64,000 nt of DNA from Apiosordaria backusii (GCA_030549205.1 JAUKTV010000017.1:186001-250000); one strand, 5' to 3'; shown: positions 31,090 to 42,318, numbered from the stretch's first letter. Numbers and translations: made by a program. The notes: generated by a model not told the origin, from the sequence alone.

Positions 31090-32238
31090 TGGAATAGCCT
31101 GGCGACCTGACCGTCTCACGTACTGGCGGATTTTATGAAGGGGCTCGATTTTTCCGTGGTCATCGTTCCATACCAGTAGTTCGCCCTCCAATATACACCG
31201 CTCCTTGATCTTACACCTGCCTGTGTCAAGTTCAAGACTGTCCCGGAGTGTGCGGTGGATTCCTATGCGATCGCTGGTAGAGTCTCTCCCGCTTTTGGAG
31301 AAGATTTTGATGCAGGCTCCATATTTGCTTATATCGATGTGAATCTGGCAGTATTCTCCGTCGTATTTTCTTTCTAAGCTTATTCGCCTATGGCCCGCTA
31401 ACTGACAGCAATATCTGATGTTTCTTGCTTTCTCATAGATTGGCTGGGCAGTCATGATCCCAACCCGCGGCTCGAGCTCCTGGCTGGCGACGTTTTTGAA
31501 TCTGTCCCAAGTGTCTGCCGCTAGCTAGATTGGCATGCACCGGATAGCTGGCTTCTCCAACAGCCCCACAGCAGCTTGAATTGAATTCTGGAACCTCAGG
31601 AGATCAGGCAAGAGAAAGTGAAACTGGCCCATGGCGAGCGCCTCCGGGACGTGAGCCGGACCGTAGTTCTTCGACAGCAGGCGAATCATCCATTTGGCCT
31701 CGGAGCTGTGCAGATATCGGAATACCTCTGAAAGTAAGTCATTCCCGCGGGCTGACCGGCCAAATTTCCGTTCGACGCTTTTTTTCAAGTTCATAAATGA
31801 GAGTGGCGATAAGGCGGCAACCCGATCGATTATATCGTTAAGCTCGTCGAGAGTCCTGCCTGAACCCGACCTGAGCTCGTAATCTGTTGTAACCATCACG
31901 CGCTCGACACAGGATGCAAAATCCGACCCATTATTGGTCTTCCACTTCTGCAGATCCTTCATTCGAGACGCTCCGAGACATTGAGCCCGTTGTATGATCC
32001 TCTCGAGCTGTCTTGTTGATAAACCGAAGACCCGGTCTGGTCTGCGTTCAGGAAACAGACATGATAAAAACGCGACGGCTTCCTGGCCTCGTCGTGGGAT
32101 GGCCTCATCGTGTTTGTTGAACCAGGATACTACCGTGCGTGCATCGAGTTCTCGGATTTTGTCGATGCTCGACGACCTTACAGAGTTGCTTTCGAGCTGG
32201 TTGAGAAGGTCACAAAGCCAACGGAATGGAAACGGCAT
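31090..32238 (-). pseudogene. ATP-dependent DNA ligase (ligase IV-like), truncated and nonsense-mutated
   Basis: From ATG 32238 (MPFPFRWLCDLLNQLE) the first 237 codons encode a DNA ligase N-terminal helical domain. A TAG at 31527..31525 then interrupts, but the same frame continues LAADTWDRFKNVASQELEPR, QLAGHRRISLERKYDGEYCQ (motif I, adenylated Lys in ERKYDGE), SKSGRDST and CILEGELLVWND (motif III). Homology ends after KIRQYVRRSG at about 31090, where the repeat motif found in the 380-bp repeats begins; motifs IV-VI and the OB fold are gone. CAG to TAG is a CpA to TpA change, as RIP would cause. The intact family member would seal nicks or breaks in the nucleus. Confidence 0.85.
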
Positions 32239-34052
32239 TTTGAATACAAGCTTGCTGTTAATAAATCCTCACAATACGCCGGGGAAGGCAAGGCATAAGA
32301 GTATTTATACACAATGGAGGGATATAGTAGGGAGATGGCGCGACCGGATGAGCCAAGCTTACATCCTGTTTGCTGTTCGTGTTGCTCCTTCAAAGAGGCA
32401 ACAGAGCGCGTAGTGGGGCATCCGAGGTGGATTTTCCGTCTTTGAATCGGCGCAATGGCTTGTATCTGCAGGCGGAGATGAACGTATCTCCAGCCACATC
32501 ACGGGAACGACTTCATCCGTTCGAACGAGGCAGTCCCCGTATTCGGTCACGCAGAGAGAGGGAACTTCTATGGCCTTTAGTCTAGTCGATTCTTTCACCG
32601 TGTGCAGCTAGAGTATTTTCCAGCTCCCGATTTTCCGAGGCTAAAGACTGGACCAGAGCAGACTCTCGAATCCGTAGATGCTAGGCAGCCAAGGTAAATC
32701 GGGCATCGCAGGCTTGACAGTTGGGCGGGTTTGGCAGTCATTAGAATAGCTGAACAGGCCTCCTCTGTACAGATAGTTTTTCGCTGGGATGTGGGCCAAA
32801 TTCGAAGTGTGTTATTGACACCACCGCAAGAGACACGAGAAGTTATGGTGTACTCTAAAGATAATGGCGGCAAGATTGAAGAAGTAGGGTTGGTAGGAAC
32901 AGTAACAGGATCCCAAGGATAGTTGACCAGGCTGCGGTACAAGCCGGAATCTGGTTCCGGTGCTGCATGGCGCATTCACATTGATCAGAGCGGTGAGCCG
33001 TCAATGAATAGAACAAGGCGCGGAAGCCATCAAGGCCTTGCCCAATTCGACAACGGATGCTTGAGGCAATCGTGAAATTACGCCTCGTCTAGCAAAGCGG
33101 AACATACCCAAGGAGCCTCTAAACACAGGATTAATAGGCTTACCACACATCCTCGAATTCGCCCACTCCGAACCAATCGTATTTCGTTCTTGTGCCAGGG
33201 TCGTGACACTACTCCAGGTTGTGGCGCAGTAGGTCCTCCGCCATTGGCTTGATGCCCAATGCAATGGCGGAACAGCTGCCTGGCTCCTTGTCGTCGCTCC
33301 AGGAGCCTTTGGCTGCTAATTATCTCCCTTACCTAACTTCTGTACTGCTTACCTACGAGTCCGTCAACCTTTGAGACGAGGCCCGATCGCAGTTTCAACA
33401 CTGCCCTTCGCACCCTCTGCTAGTGCATTTACTGCTTCCTTTCTATTTACCCTGAGCGAGATTGAGATTGAGGAGGGTCAGAGATGAGCCCATATTGAGA
33501 CAGCTCTGGGCCAAAAAGAGGAAGCAACGACAATAATTAACTGGCTCTTTCAACGGGAAGGCTGGACGAGTACCGGCTCGCGAAGGAATTAGAGGAGGAA
33601 GACTGGAATCTACCGCAGGGACAGGCTGCAGAAGAAAACGCCCATCAACGCCCACGGCGCCGCGGCGCGAGAATCCCGGGGTTCTATGACTCGGGAAGAG
33701 CCTTAGCCAGTTCATGAGAGGCAGACTCACCCTGGGAGGGAAGGGGTGGACTCCGCAATCAAGCACACAAAAACTTTCCAAAGTGGCATCGGTTCTGGGA
33801 AGAGCACAAGCTCCTTTGTCACCAAGCCGGGTAGAAGAGACTCGGACAAGTGGATTGTAGGAGAGACATAGAGTTGGCTGCTGTCTCCACGCACCGGTCC
33901 ATCGGTCCTCTTCTGATTGGTTGGCTACATGGATTGTCTCTTCTCGTGATATCTCTTCTGATTGGCCCATCTATTGTATCTGCGTCTGTCCGTGTTCATG
34001 GTCGTGATATAATGGGACTGTAGGTTGGCAGCATCAGATAATGAGTTATACG
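32239..34052. other. accessory-region intergenic, no confident gene
   Basis: About 1.8 kb between the ligase pseudogene and the right copy of the direct repeat. Frames at 33443..33970 (175 codons) and 33001..33264 on the reverse strand show no motif I know. It may contain further decayed coding sequence. Confidence 0.4.
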
Positions 34053-34441
34053 CTCCTTGACATCCTCATGTTGCAGCGGATGATGTATCAAGAGAAGAAG
34101 AGAATCCACGAGAGAAATAACCTTAAGAATCCAGAAGCGTGGTTTCATCCACAATTGCCTACTGTACAGACTTGTTGTGTATTACCATTAGAAGCCATTT
34201 ATGGCTTCAGTAGAGGCAGCGATTCCCTATGCTTGTTGCCTAAGTCAAAACGTAGAAGCTGTTTCTGGCTCCAGCAAAGGCAGACCATCGCTGCCTACAC
34301 AGACAAAATGAAAGAAGCCGTTTCTGGCTTTAGCAGAGGCTGAGATTTCATATCATCATCCTAGCGCTGCCTTAGGCTCAATGGTTTGCGTTGTAATCAT
34401 GTGGAAGCTGTTTTTGGCTCTGCAGGGGGCAGAAGTTCCTT
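34053..34441 (+). repeat. about 380-bp direct repeat, right copy
   Basis: Partner of 30348..30717, same orientation, 3.7 kb downstream. Ends about GGGGGCAGAAGTTCC. The pair encloses the ligase pseudogene. Confidence 0.9.
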
Positions 34442-35516
34442 TTTGAATAACATTGTTCGGCCCACCTTTTCGTGGAGCCAATTATGGATTTGGCACCGAC
34501 GACTTCACAACTCACAATAAGGTCTGGAAGGCCCCAACATGTGTCCATATCCAAACTGACGTGGCCAGTAAAATGATTTCGAAGTTGATAAGGAAGAGGG
34601 CGTTGTTACAGGCGATATGGCAGGCATCTCATGTCAGCACTATGACGTAATATAAGAAACGAACGGCAATAGAATTATCACCTCGGTCAGCTGAAAAGCA
34701 GGCGAGTATAATGACAATTGCTACTTCCCACAAAAACGAGGAGGGGGAAATGGCGTTTTGTGGTGGAGTCAGGTTCAGAGTAGCACGATGATAATTTTAG
34801 AGGGGGGCCAATATGCTCGCCCCGACACCAGACAAGGATCTCGTTCACGGCTCCCGGATCACTCACGTTCAGGAAAGTAGGGGGAGCAAACCGTTAAATC
34901 GTCAGATCTCACGAAGAGACGCATACCCTTGCTCTCTAGAAAACGCACTTCCTTGCCACCTACCAAGGAAAAGTCCGCACTTTCTTCCCCTCCACAGCCC
35001 CTCATAGCAGAGTCCGCAGCTTCCCCAGGAAATGAGAGTTGTATTTAAGATTTTTGTTTATAGCTGTCACAGCAAGGCAGGCTTGGTAGGCAAAGCTACT
35101 GTATTACCATTCTTATTGACTGAATTCTGATCTAAATGAGGAAAAGGCTTTGCCTAACAAGGCTTGCAGGAATTTTATGTGCGAGCTTGCGAGAGCTTGG
35201 ACCATGCAAGCAGGATGTGGGGCTGTGATAAGATAAGGTCCTGGCAAGTGGGCCCGCCAGGTAAAAAGAGCAGTCCAACGCTGATGTAATTTGCCCCACA
35301 GTGCGATGGAGAGAAGGATACAAACCTGCCAAGGCGAATATCTGCCGCGTTGTATGATGTAATCTTCTGCTGCTCAATGCGGTTCGACCACAACGACGTC
35401 AGAGTATTTATAGTAGTAGATTAAAACTACGTATATGGCGAAAACAAAGTATTATAAAGTAACCACGCCTCTTAAGCCCTTTACTTAAACCAGGATATTA
35501 AAATATATAATGTTAT
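34442..35516. other. intergenic, turning AT-rich before the transposon
   Basis: About 1.1 kb with no recognisable gene. The last 120 bases before the transposon are strongly AT-rich (TTAAAATATATAATGTTATT). Confidence 0.45.
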
Positions 35517-35518
35517 TA

Positions 35519-35565
35519 ACGTGCGTGATAAGCGAGCCGATAAAACAAGCGAGCCGATAATTTTC
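35519..35565 (+). repeat. left terminal inverted repeat
   Basis: 47 bp beginning ACGTGCGTGATAAGCG. The word AAGCGAGCCGATAA occurs twice within it, so each terminus carries two direct subrepeats that could be paired transposase-binding sites. Confidence 0.95.
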
Positions 35566-35615
35566 CCCCTGACGCACCCTCTCTACCTCTCATGACTTAT
35601 TCCTCCACACACAAT

Positions 35616-36530
35616 ATGGCATCGCGTTCAAATGAAGCGCAATTAATCTTGGCCCTTGAGGCTCTTAAAAAAGACCCAAAACTTCGTCTTTCCACTGCAG
35701 CAAAGATCTATTCTGTTCCTTATACTACCCTCCACGACCGACGCGCCGGTCGGTCTGCACGACGCGATATGCCAGCCAACTCACGCAAGCTTACCGATTT
35801 GGAAGAGAAAACGATTGTTCAATACATTATCGAGTTATGTACACGCGCATTCCATCCTCGGCTTTGTTACGTGGAAGATATGGCCAACCGATTGCTGCGC
35901 GAACGTGACGCGCCCCCTGTTGGCACACGATGAGCTCACAACTTCGATCACAGAAAAGAATATCCAGGGTGGTTTTGCCGGAGCCGGCCTTGTGCCGTAC
36001 GACCCAGAGAGGGTGATTTCTAAGCTGGATATACAGCTCCGGACTCCAACACCCCCAGCCTCAAGGCCAAGTACAGTACTACCTTGGGTTTCCCAAACAC
36101 CACATAACCCTCGAGAAGCAAACTCACAGTCAAAGCTTATTAAAACTCGAATTTCCAACCATTAAGGCAGCTCTCTAACCTTTATGCTAGCCGCTGTGGA
36201 CCAGTTTACTAAGGGAGTAATGGCAATAATGCATGAGGTAACCCTTCTCTGTGCAGAAAACTCTTCGCTACGTAAGGCCAATAAGGAGCTTAGTAAGAGA
36301 CAGAGAGCCAAAAAAACACATATACAGCTTAGAGGGTCACTTAGTGTACAAGAGGCATAGGATCTACTAGATTAGAAGGCTGTAGGTGAGCAGGTAATCC
36401 AGGAAAATCGACAAAGTGGTGGTGGTATAGGGGGGTCTCGTACGAAGATTCGGTGCTGTGGTGTGTGCGGTAAGCCTGGCCATAATGCACGCACCTGTAA
36501 GGAGGCTGTAGAATCATCTGATTTATCTAT
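35616..36530 (+). pseudogene. pogo-type transposase remnant
   Basis: ATG 35616 starts MASRSNEAQLILALEALKKD, a psq-type helix-turn-helix, with LRLSTAAKIYSVPYTTLHDR and then a CENP-B-type segment LTDLEEKTIVQYIIEL. At about 35920 the frame changes, and the text jumps to TEKNIQGGFAGAGLVPYDPE and LDIQLRTPTPP, sequence that normally follows the DDE catalytic domain. After a stop at 36163, decayed frames still encode a zinc knuckle (CCGVCGKPGHNARTC) near 36450. The whole DDE core is missing, so the protein is inactive. Confidence 0.88.
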
Positions 36531-36600
36531 TTCTGATTTAATTATTGTAGTTTCCTAGTATTTTGGTTGTGTAATTGAGGATAGTTATAGCGGAGTGGTA

Positions 36601-36647
36601 GAAAATTATCGGCTCGCTTGTTTCATCGGCTCGCTTATCACGCACGT
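36601..36647 (-). repeat. right terminal inverted repeat
   Basis: Reverse complement of the left end, with A/G at repeat position 24 the only difference I find; it also holds the duplicated AAGCGAGCCGAT word. Confidence 0.95.
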
Positions 36648-38465
36648 TATACATTATAACGTCTACTTTTCCCATTGAAAGCAAATCTAAAGAGCGAAAC
36701 CTGGCCAGAAGCATGTCCTATAGCGATAGTACAATTGTATACTGCTGTATATGTTGCCCGATAGTTAGGAGGAAGCCAGATAAGGTCCTTCCCATCTCGT
36801 GTGATCCACTTATCACCGACAAAGAGAAGACCGCTGCCAGGTTTTTGGTCGGTAAAGTTATTTGCTGGACTCGGGGTTATCCTCAGCAACCCTCGATCTG
36901 TTTCAAGGCAGTCACTATCCAAAAACGATAGACGTTCAAGAGTGCAATGCACCTTGAGGGTCCGCCGGTGCTCGCCGGTCGCCACATCCCAAAGCCGTAC
37001 CGTTTTATCGCCTGAAGCTGACGCCAGTGTGGTACCGTCCGGCGAGAACGCTACCGCGCTAACCGAATGGCCGTGTCCCTCAAGGGTCTGCAGACACGCG
37101 TTCCACTCTAAGTCAACCTTTGGCAATAGTGGGATCCATTCAGGAATATAACCACGGAATACTCCCCTGATTATGCTTTTCATTGGCGCAAAAACAATTG
37201 CAGAAGCATAAGTCTGAAGGGGACAAAGATCGATAATCTGGTGGAAGCTAAGAATAAATCGTGCTGTATCGTGTAAGAAAGCGGAGACTGTTGAACTAAT
37301 ATCGGGCTACATGTTTTGTGTTAGCGAACATTTATAAATCTGCTTTAGTACGCCTTACACTGAGGAGACCCTGTAAATCCCTAATCATTCCAACACTTGC
37401 AGATATTTTCCCAAGGAGACTTAGCGCTTCCAGCCAGTGGAGGAAATGACGCTCGAGGAAGGTGTATACTTAATGGTTATCGCTTATACGAGTGTTACTT
37501 TACTGCATGTGATAGACCCAATATAGGCACGCATACCGGACATCCGACGGCAAATGTGAGTCAATGACTGACGACTCAATGTCGGCACGAGCTGTTCCAG
37601 GCATTCTTAGATCGCAGATATCCTTCTTCAAGTAATCGGAAAGGAGATTCAAGCATCTAGTTACAATCCTCCTATGCGTTGCTTTCTCATCTATCCAAAA
37701 TGGATACGTCTTTTGCTCTTTGGCCTTGTTGGGATCAACAAGGAAGTCACGGAATAACAGGTGAAAGATCCTGACGGGAGAGTCGGCGGAGGTAGGTACG
37801 TTGAGTACAGAGTGGAGAGAATCTAACCGGTCGATAACGACGTTTCTATCGATCTGGATAAGCTTTGAGAGAGACGTTGTTGAAAGTGGCTCGGCTAGAA
37901 GCACAATCGTGCCGACAATCTGTTGAAATTCGTCAAGAAAGTCGTGATCAGAATCGGTAAGGTCGATAAAAAGGGGTTCTAGAACTGGGAGGTAGGTAGT
38001 GTCGAGTTTTGATTGCTGACTTGTCTGGTAGGCAAGGAGTTTTGCCAGTTGTCGATCCGGTCCGCCGTACTTCCGGTCCCGTATAAAACGACAGGCAGTC
38101 GCTGCAAAGATAAAAAGCGGAACAGCCATCTGGACTAAATCCTTGACAATCTGGGAACCAGGCCAATCGTGCGGAAGCTGCCGCCCACCAGGAGACAGAG
38201 CATTGTAGTCGTTTCGGATTCTTGCAAGCTCAAAGTCCAGATATGTAGCGATGTCGTGCTCGATAATTGGCTTTGGGATTTCATGCAGGACCAGATCCTG
38301 GTATTTGCCCTTAATCTCGTTGAAGCCAAGTCGGATTGGTAACTCAGGCCGGCTTGTGAGGAAAGCTTTTAGCCGTATTGAACCCAGACTCTTTGCTTGT
38401 GACAACAGCGAAATGATAACCTTGATATCATCATCCCGTTCGCACTCATCAAGGGCATCAACTTG
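36648..38465 (-). pseudogene. NACHT-WD40 (NWD-type NLR) gene, broken at both ends
   Basis: The reading begins abruptly at about 38465 inside the NACHT domain at VDALDECE (Walker B), so the N-terminal effector domain and Walker A are absent. It continues through AFLTSRPELPIRLGF, the winged-helix region and YACLYWVYHMQ. Two TAA codons at 37502..37500 and 37472..37470 interrupt an otherwise continuous frame (SNTRISDNH between them, then VYTFLERHFLHWLEALSLLG); both fit CAA to TAA, CpA to TpA. A normal intron follows (GTAAGG, GCTAAC, TGTAG) near 37353..37308, then [20 protein letters not shown], a single WD40 repeat, and an NLR-type C-terminal block. The final TAA uses the transposon's target-site TA and first base. 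Such genes mediate non-self recognition in fungi. Confidence 0.87.
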
Positions 38466-39151
38466 CCGCACTCGGGATGTGGACACCTCTGCTTCTCCTT
38501 ACTTCTCTGCGCCTCTACTGGCATAGTCATTGGTCTCGCGTCTGGGTGAATCAAGACAGGATCTGCGATGGGCAAACGCTTCGTTAGTAAGGCTGCTATA
38601 AGTTAAGAGGTATAGTTATATGGAAGAGGGGGAACGAAATGCCCGCTGGACTGGGCAAGGGAGAAAGGGGATAATTGGTAGGAAAGATAAGAAGATGACC
38701 TAGGGATCTGTAATAACTTACCAATAAAGTCTGGTGTTTTGCCGCTGGAATATCCGAAAGCTGGGTCGTATTTATTACTGTAGATACCGGTCGCGTAGGA
38801 GTATTCACTACCGGGGAGGTGAAAGTTGTTTGTATCGACGACGCCCGGGGTAACCCCAGGGATCGGCGCCATCTGGCCGTAACTCGAATTTGGTGAGTCT
38901 ACATTGGAAGAAGAGACGCTGCCGATACTCAGATCTAATGCTGGTCCTCTCTCGCTAGTGTCGGGGTATACACCAGGTGATGATCTTTCGTGGTTCCCGT
39001 TATGACTGGCTCTATGCTCATAGCTCATTGTCGTCCGGAACTCGTGTGAGGACCTGGAGTAAGGTCCCAAGTCCATGGACGCCGATGAAAATTGAGAGGG
39101 CTCTGGGTAGCTCATGTTGTAGTCCGCCTCGTGGTGGCCGGCTGTTGCCAT
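38466..39151 (-). pseudogene. C2H2 zinc-finger transcription factor, 5' half only
   Basis: Exon 1 is 39151..38722 from MATAGHHEADYNMSYPEPSQ (an in-frame upstream ATG at 39439 looks like leader). A 159-nt intron, 38721..38563, has GTAAGT, a textbook TACTAAC branch point and GCAG. Exon 2 continues DPVLIHPDARPM and SKEKQRCPHPECGK, the first half of a C2H2 finger. Immediately after CGK, at about 38465, the sequence becomes the NACHT Walker B of the NLR pseudogene. The finger histidines and all later fingers are lost, so DNA binding is impossible. Residues 1-145 are Ser/Tyr/Pro-rich and may be an activation region. It would have acted in the nucleus. Confidence 0.8.
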
Positions 39152-40321
39152 GGAGTTGGCAGATAGGGTTTTGATGTGGGTAGGCGATAATGTAGGCCGG
39201 TTACTGTATTGTAGAAGACTTTGGGTCCGGGGATGAGTTCGACACGGGATGAGGTGCACCAGTGGATGGGAGGTGAGGATCCTAAATAACCCCCATAAGC
39301 ATCTCGCAAGCCCAAAGTTGGTAGAGGTACGATCTCCAGTAGGGTCCCCAGTTGAATTACAGGGGACAAAGGGAGGGTTGACAGGGGGCAGGGGCATGAG
39401 GCAGGGGACTAGGGACTCCGCTGTGGCGGGAGGTAACATGGATGGTGATATGAGGCTGGGTATATCACCGAAGTGGAGTGGGACAAGAAAGCCTTCGATA
39501 ATCTTGTGCTTGGCGATACCATAGCCTCTAAGAAAGGAATCAACATTATCAAGAGTAAAGGGAAAGGACTGATCTTGCTTCTACAACCTTCACGGCTGAG
39601 GCAGTGGCTGAAGTCACGGAGAACCCTCTCTATCCCGTAACATGTGGTGACATTGGTACTAAACCAGAGCACGTCAAGAGATCTGTCAACGTATGAACTG
39701 CGAAACAACCGTACATGTCTGACTCATCAACTACGTCTCGTGGTAGATTTCTTTTCAAGAGTCTCTCGCAACGATCTCAGTCCAGCCACGGTGTTGGTCC
39801 CGTTTGGGAGTGCACGATTGGCCTTTGGCTCGTGTTATTGCTGGTTTGTTGCACACTACGATGAATCACCTTCAATTATCCATACGAGCTGACCTGGCAC
39901 ATGTGGGCCTCTCCTTTGCTCGACATGCCATCGTATGTTAAACCGTAGGTAGGCATTGTCATCAATCCGTAACGTATTGTATGCACAAGCTGTAATCCTT
40001 GTTTGCAGGGACCACTTGCCATCCCTTGACAGCCAGCCATCTGGACAATGTTTCCCTGAACGGGGGGAGGGGGTTGGGGGGAGGCGGGGGAGGGGGGGAG
40101 GGGGAAATAATTGGATGTAAATCCATCGCACTCATCAGGCTGGCGTGGCTCTGCATTTCTCCCCTCTGCCTTTCTCTCCTCTGCCTTTCTCTCCTCTGCC
40201 TTTCTCTCCTCAAGAGTATTCGCATACCGAACTAACTCCAACCGAGACGTGTCAAGAAATTGCGCCAGCTCTTCCTCCTCTGTGGTACGTTGAGATTGTC
40301 GTACCCAGTCAACTACCAACC
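39152..40321. other. divergent intergenic region with G-rich and CT-rich tracts
   Basis: About 1.2 kb between the zinc-finger and caspase-like genes. A nearly pure G tract at 40060..40106 could form a quadruplex, and a CT-rich 15-bp repeat lies at 40156..40210. These probably belong to the promoter and 5' leader of the caspase-like gene. Confidence 0.5.
40156..40210. repeat. 15-bp pyrimidine tandem repeat
   Basis: TTTCTCTCCTCTGCC occurs in two perfect copies, with one variant before and a partial copy after. Read in frame it would encode SPLPF units, but it lies upstream of the preferred start. Confidence 0.93.
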
Positions 40322-42318
40322 ATGAATCTCACACCGCCTGCTCTCACAAGCTGCCCGAGAGGTCCTCGCTCGACTACCCATCACCTGGACTTGAGCAGCA
40401 ATACAAGATCTCATCGAGCCATGACCCCTCTCATGGACACCGAGAACTCACTGCCACCACTTGACTCGATGAGCCAGTCCTGGGACAATACCGTCATCCA
40501 CCATCCCATGTCCTCTGCTACCAGCATACCTAGCATCCTCTTCTCAGAGTACGAGAGCTTTGGCAACTACCTACAGCCACGACGTCTACCACTCTCAAAT
40601 ACTCGTCAACGGCTTCGGCCAGACCTCCCAAGCCCAATATCGCGCCAATGGAGGTCCATAGAAGCAATGCCCACAGCCGCCACCATCATCGGCTCTAGCT
40701 ACCGAGAAAAAGGTTGGGATTATAATGAAGTCGAGACTCCAAGAACACCCCGCCAGCGACACCAGGGTTCTGAAAAAGGTGGCTATTTCGAGGACATAGA
40801 CAGGGACACGGCGAACTTGAAGTCGCGGTGGGAAAGGAACTCGCAGTTGCACTCCGTTATTGGGATACCTCCGTCGCCAGGATATCGCCCTGCCAGATCC
40901 AGATCTCTTTCAATATCGAGAACCTGGCCATCAAGCAGCGTCAGCTCATCCCCTGTGTTCTTTGGGATAGGGGGGTTTGGTTCTAGTACAAGTTGGCCTC
41001 CAGCAAGTTCTCGTCCTCCCCCTTATAGATATAGCAGCAGCGGTCAGAACATGAATCGAGAATATCTCCCTCAGAATTTTGGGGGATACGTCACTGTCGA
41101 TTCTCTCCATCATTACCCCGAAAACGACCTTCGAATGGGCCTTCAAAGGTTGGGTCTAGCAAGCACCTCCGCCTTACCCGATCCCAGCACAAACCGCACC
41201 CGACGTAAAGCAACAGGAAACGTAGGGAGAAGAAGCAAGTCTTCCCCTGGTAGGGCAGAGTCACCTGTTAGGTAAGTTTTTCTCGTTTCTTTTCTGCATT
41301 TCTTCCCATATTCCCGGAAACTGACATCCATCCCCTAGGCCCCAATACAAAGAAGTCCACTGCCTTATCCTCACTTGGCCCTTCCACGACCTCCGCGCCG
41401 AGGATTACACCGACCTGCTAGCAGCCGATTACGTCTCTCTTGAAGACGAGAGCGAGCTCTTGATCAAAACCCTCAAGGACTACGGCTGGCAAGTCTCCGA
41501 GTATCACATCGACATGAACCGGCCCATCGAAAGAACCACCGCCAGACTCAACAAGTTCTGCCAGTTAGCCGCCGACGATGTGTTGTTGGTGGTCTACTAC
41601 CACGGCCATGGCTCCCTCAACGAGGACAACGAGCTGGTTTTTAGCAGCCATGACCACCCTGAAAACTCCGAGTGGGCCAAGAAGGCGGCCGCTGATTTGT
41701 ACTCTGAGCTGCTGTCCCGCCAGAACAGTAGGCACGGGCAGAAAAAGGCGGCCTCTAGGGCCCTGATGAAGTAGTATGTCCCATCCCCCTGCATCTCAAC
41801 ATCACTAACATACCCATCTATTACAGCGAGCGCTACCGCCCAATATCCAACCTCCCCTGGTCCACTCTCCGCCAACCCCTTCTCACCTGCCCCTCCGACG
41901 TGTTCTTTATCCTGGACTGCTGCGCCGCGGGGGAGCCAACCTCCCCTCGTCTTTTTCCAGCCCCCAATCAAACACCTACACCAAGCACCTCTTCGCCGCC
42001 TGCGGCTTCGAGTCTTCCACTACAGACGATATGACCGCCACTTTGTGCTCCATTCTAGACCAAAACGCCACTGCTGGCAACAACGGAACTGTTTTAACAA
42101 CCAAACGACTGCACCAGCTCATGGAGGAAAGGCTGCAGAAGAAGAGCAACGGGATCGGGACCAGCCAGCCTATCTTCAAGCAGCTACTTCCGTTGGACCC
42201 GGAAAGGAAGATACACTTGCCTAAATTAACGGTGATGGGAAATTATAAGGGTAGGAGGGGAAGGCGGAGCAGAAGCACTCAGGGTCATGCGAGCATGAAT
42301 ATGGTCTTGCGAGGCTGA
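40322..42318 (+). pseudogene. caspase-like (C14) domain protein, one-base frameshift
   Basis: Exons 40322..41271, 41339..41773 and 41827..42318; introns start GTAAGT and GTATGT and end CCCTAG and TTACAG, in phase. The start MNLTPPAL sits in an AACCATGA context; a longer frame from 40145 runs through the pyrimidine repeat. Residues 1-315 are Ser/Pro/Arg-rich. The second exon has VVYYHGHGS, the catalytic histidine, after a strand like EVHCLILTWPFHDL; the third has DVFFILDCCAAG, the catalytic cysteine. Right after the cysteine a run of five G (41929..41933) needs one more G to keep the frame into NLPSSFSSP and the C-terminus ending at 42318. It is either a recent break or an assembly error. Fungal caspase-like proteases act in programmed cell death and stress. 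Confidence 0.82.

Larger units (their letters stand above)
35519..36647 (+). mobile_element. pogo-like (Tc1/mariner superfamily) DNA transposon, internally deleted
   Basis: A 1,129-bp element flanked by TA (35517..35518 and 36648..36649), the target-site duplication of this superfamily. The ends are 47-bp inverted repeats with one mismatch by eye. Inside are the N-terminal and C-terminal parts of a transposase without its catalytic core, so movement would need an enzyme supplied elsewhere. Confidence 0.92.

Noticed and set aside
33443..33970. 175-codon reverse-strand ORF
   Set aside because: No motif, odd composition, and no splice or start context; not supported as a gene.
30348..34441. LTR retrotransposon with the direct repeats as LTRs
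   Set aside because: No TG..CA ends, primer-binding site, gag, reverse transcriptase or integrase are visible between them.
37464..37500. Short intron removing the two TAA codons of the NLR relic
   Set aside because: The only GT..AG pair is about 35 nt, too short, and puts the flanks out of frame; nonsense mutations fit better.
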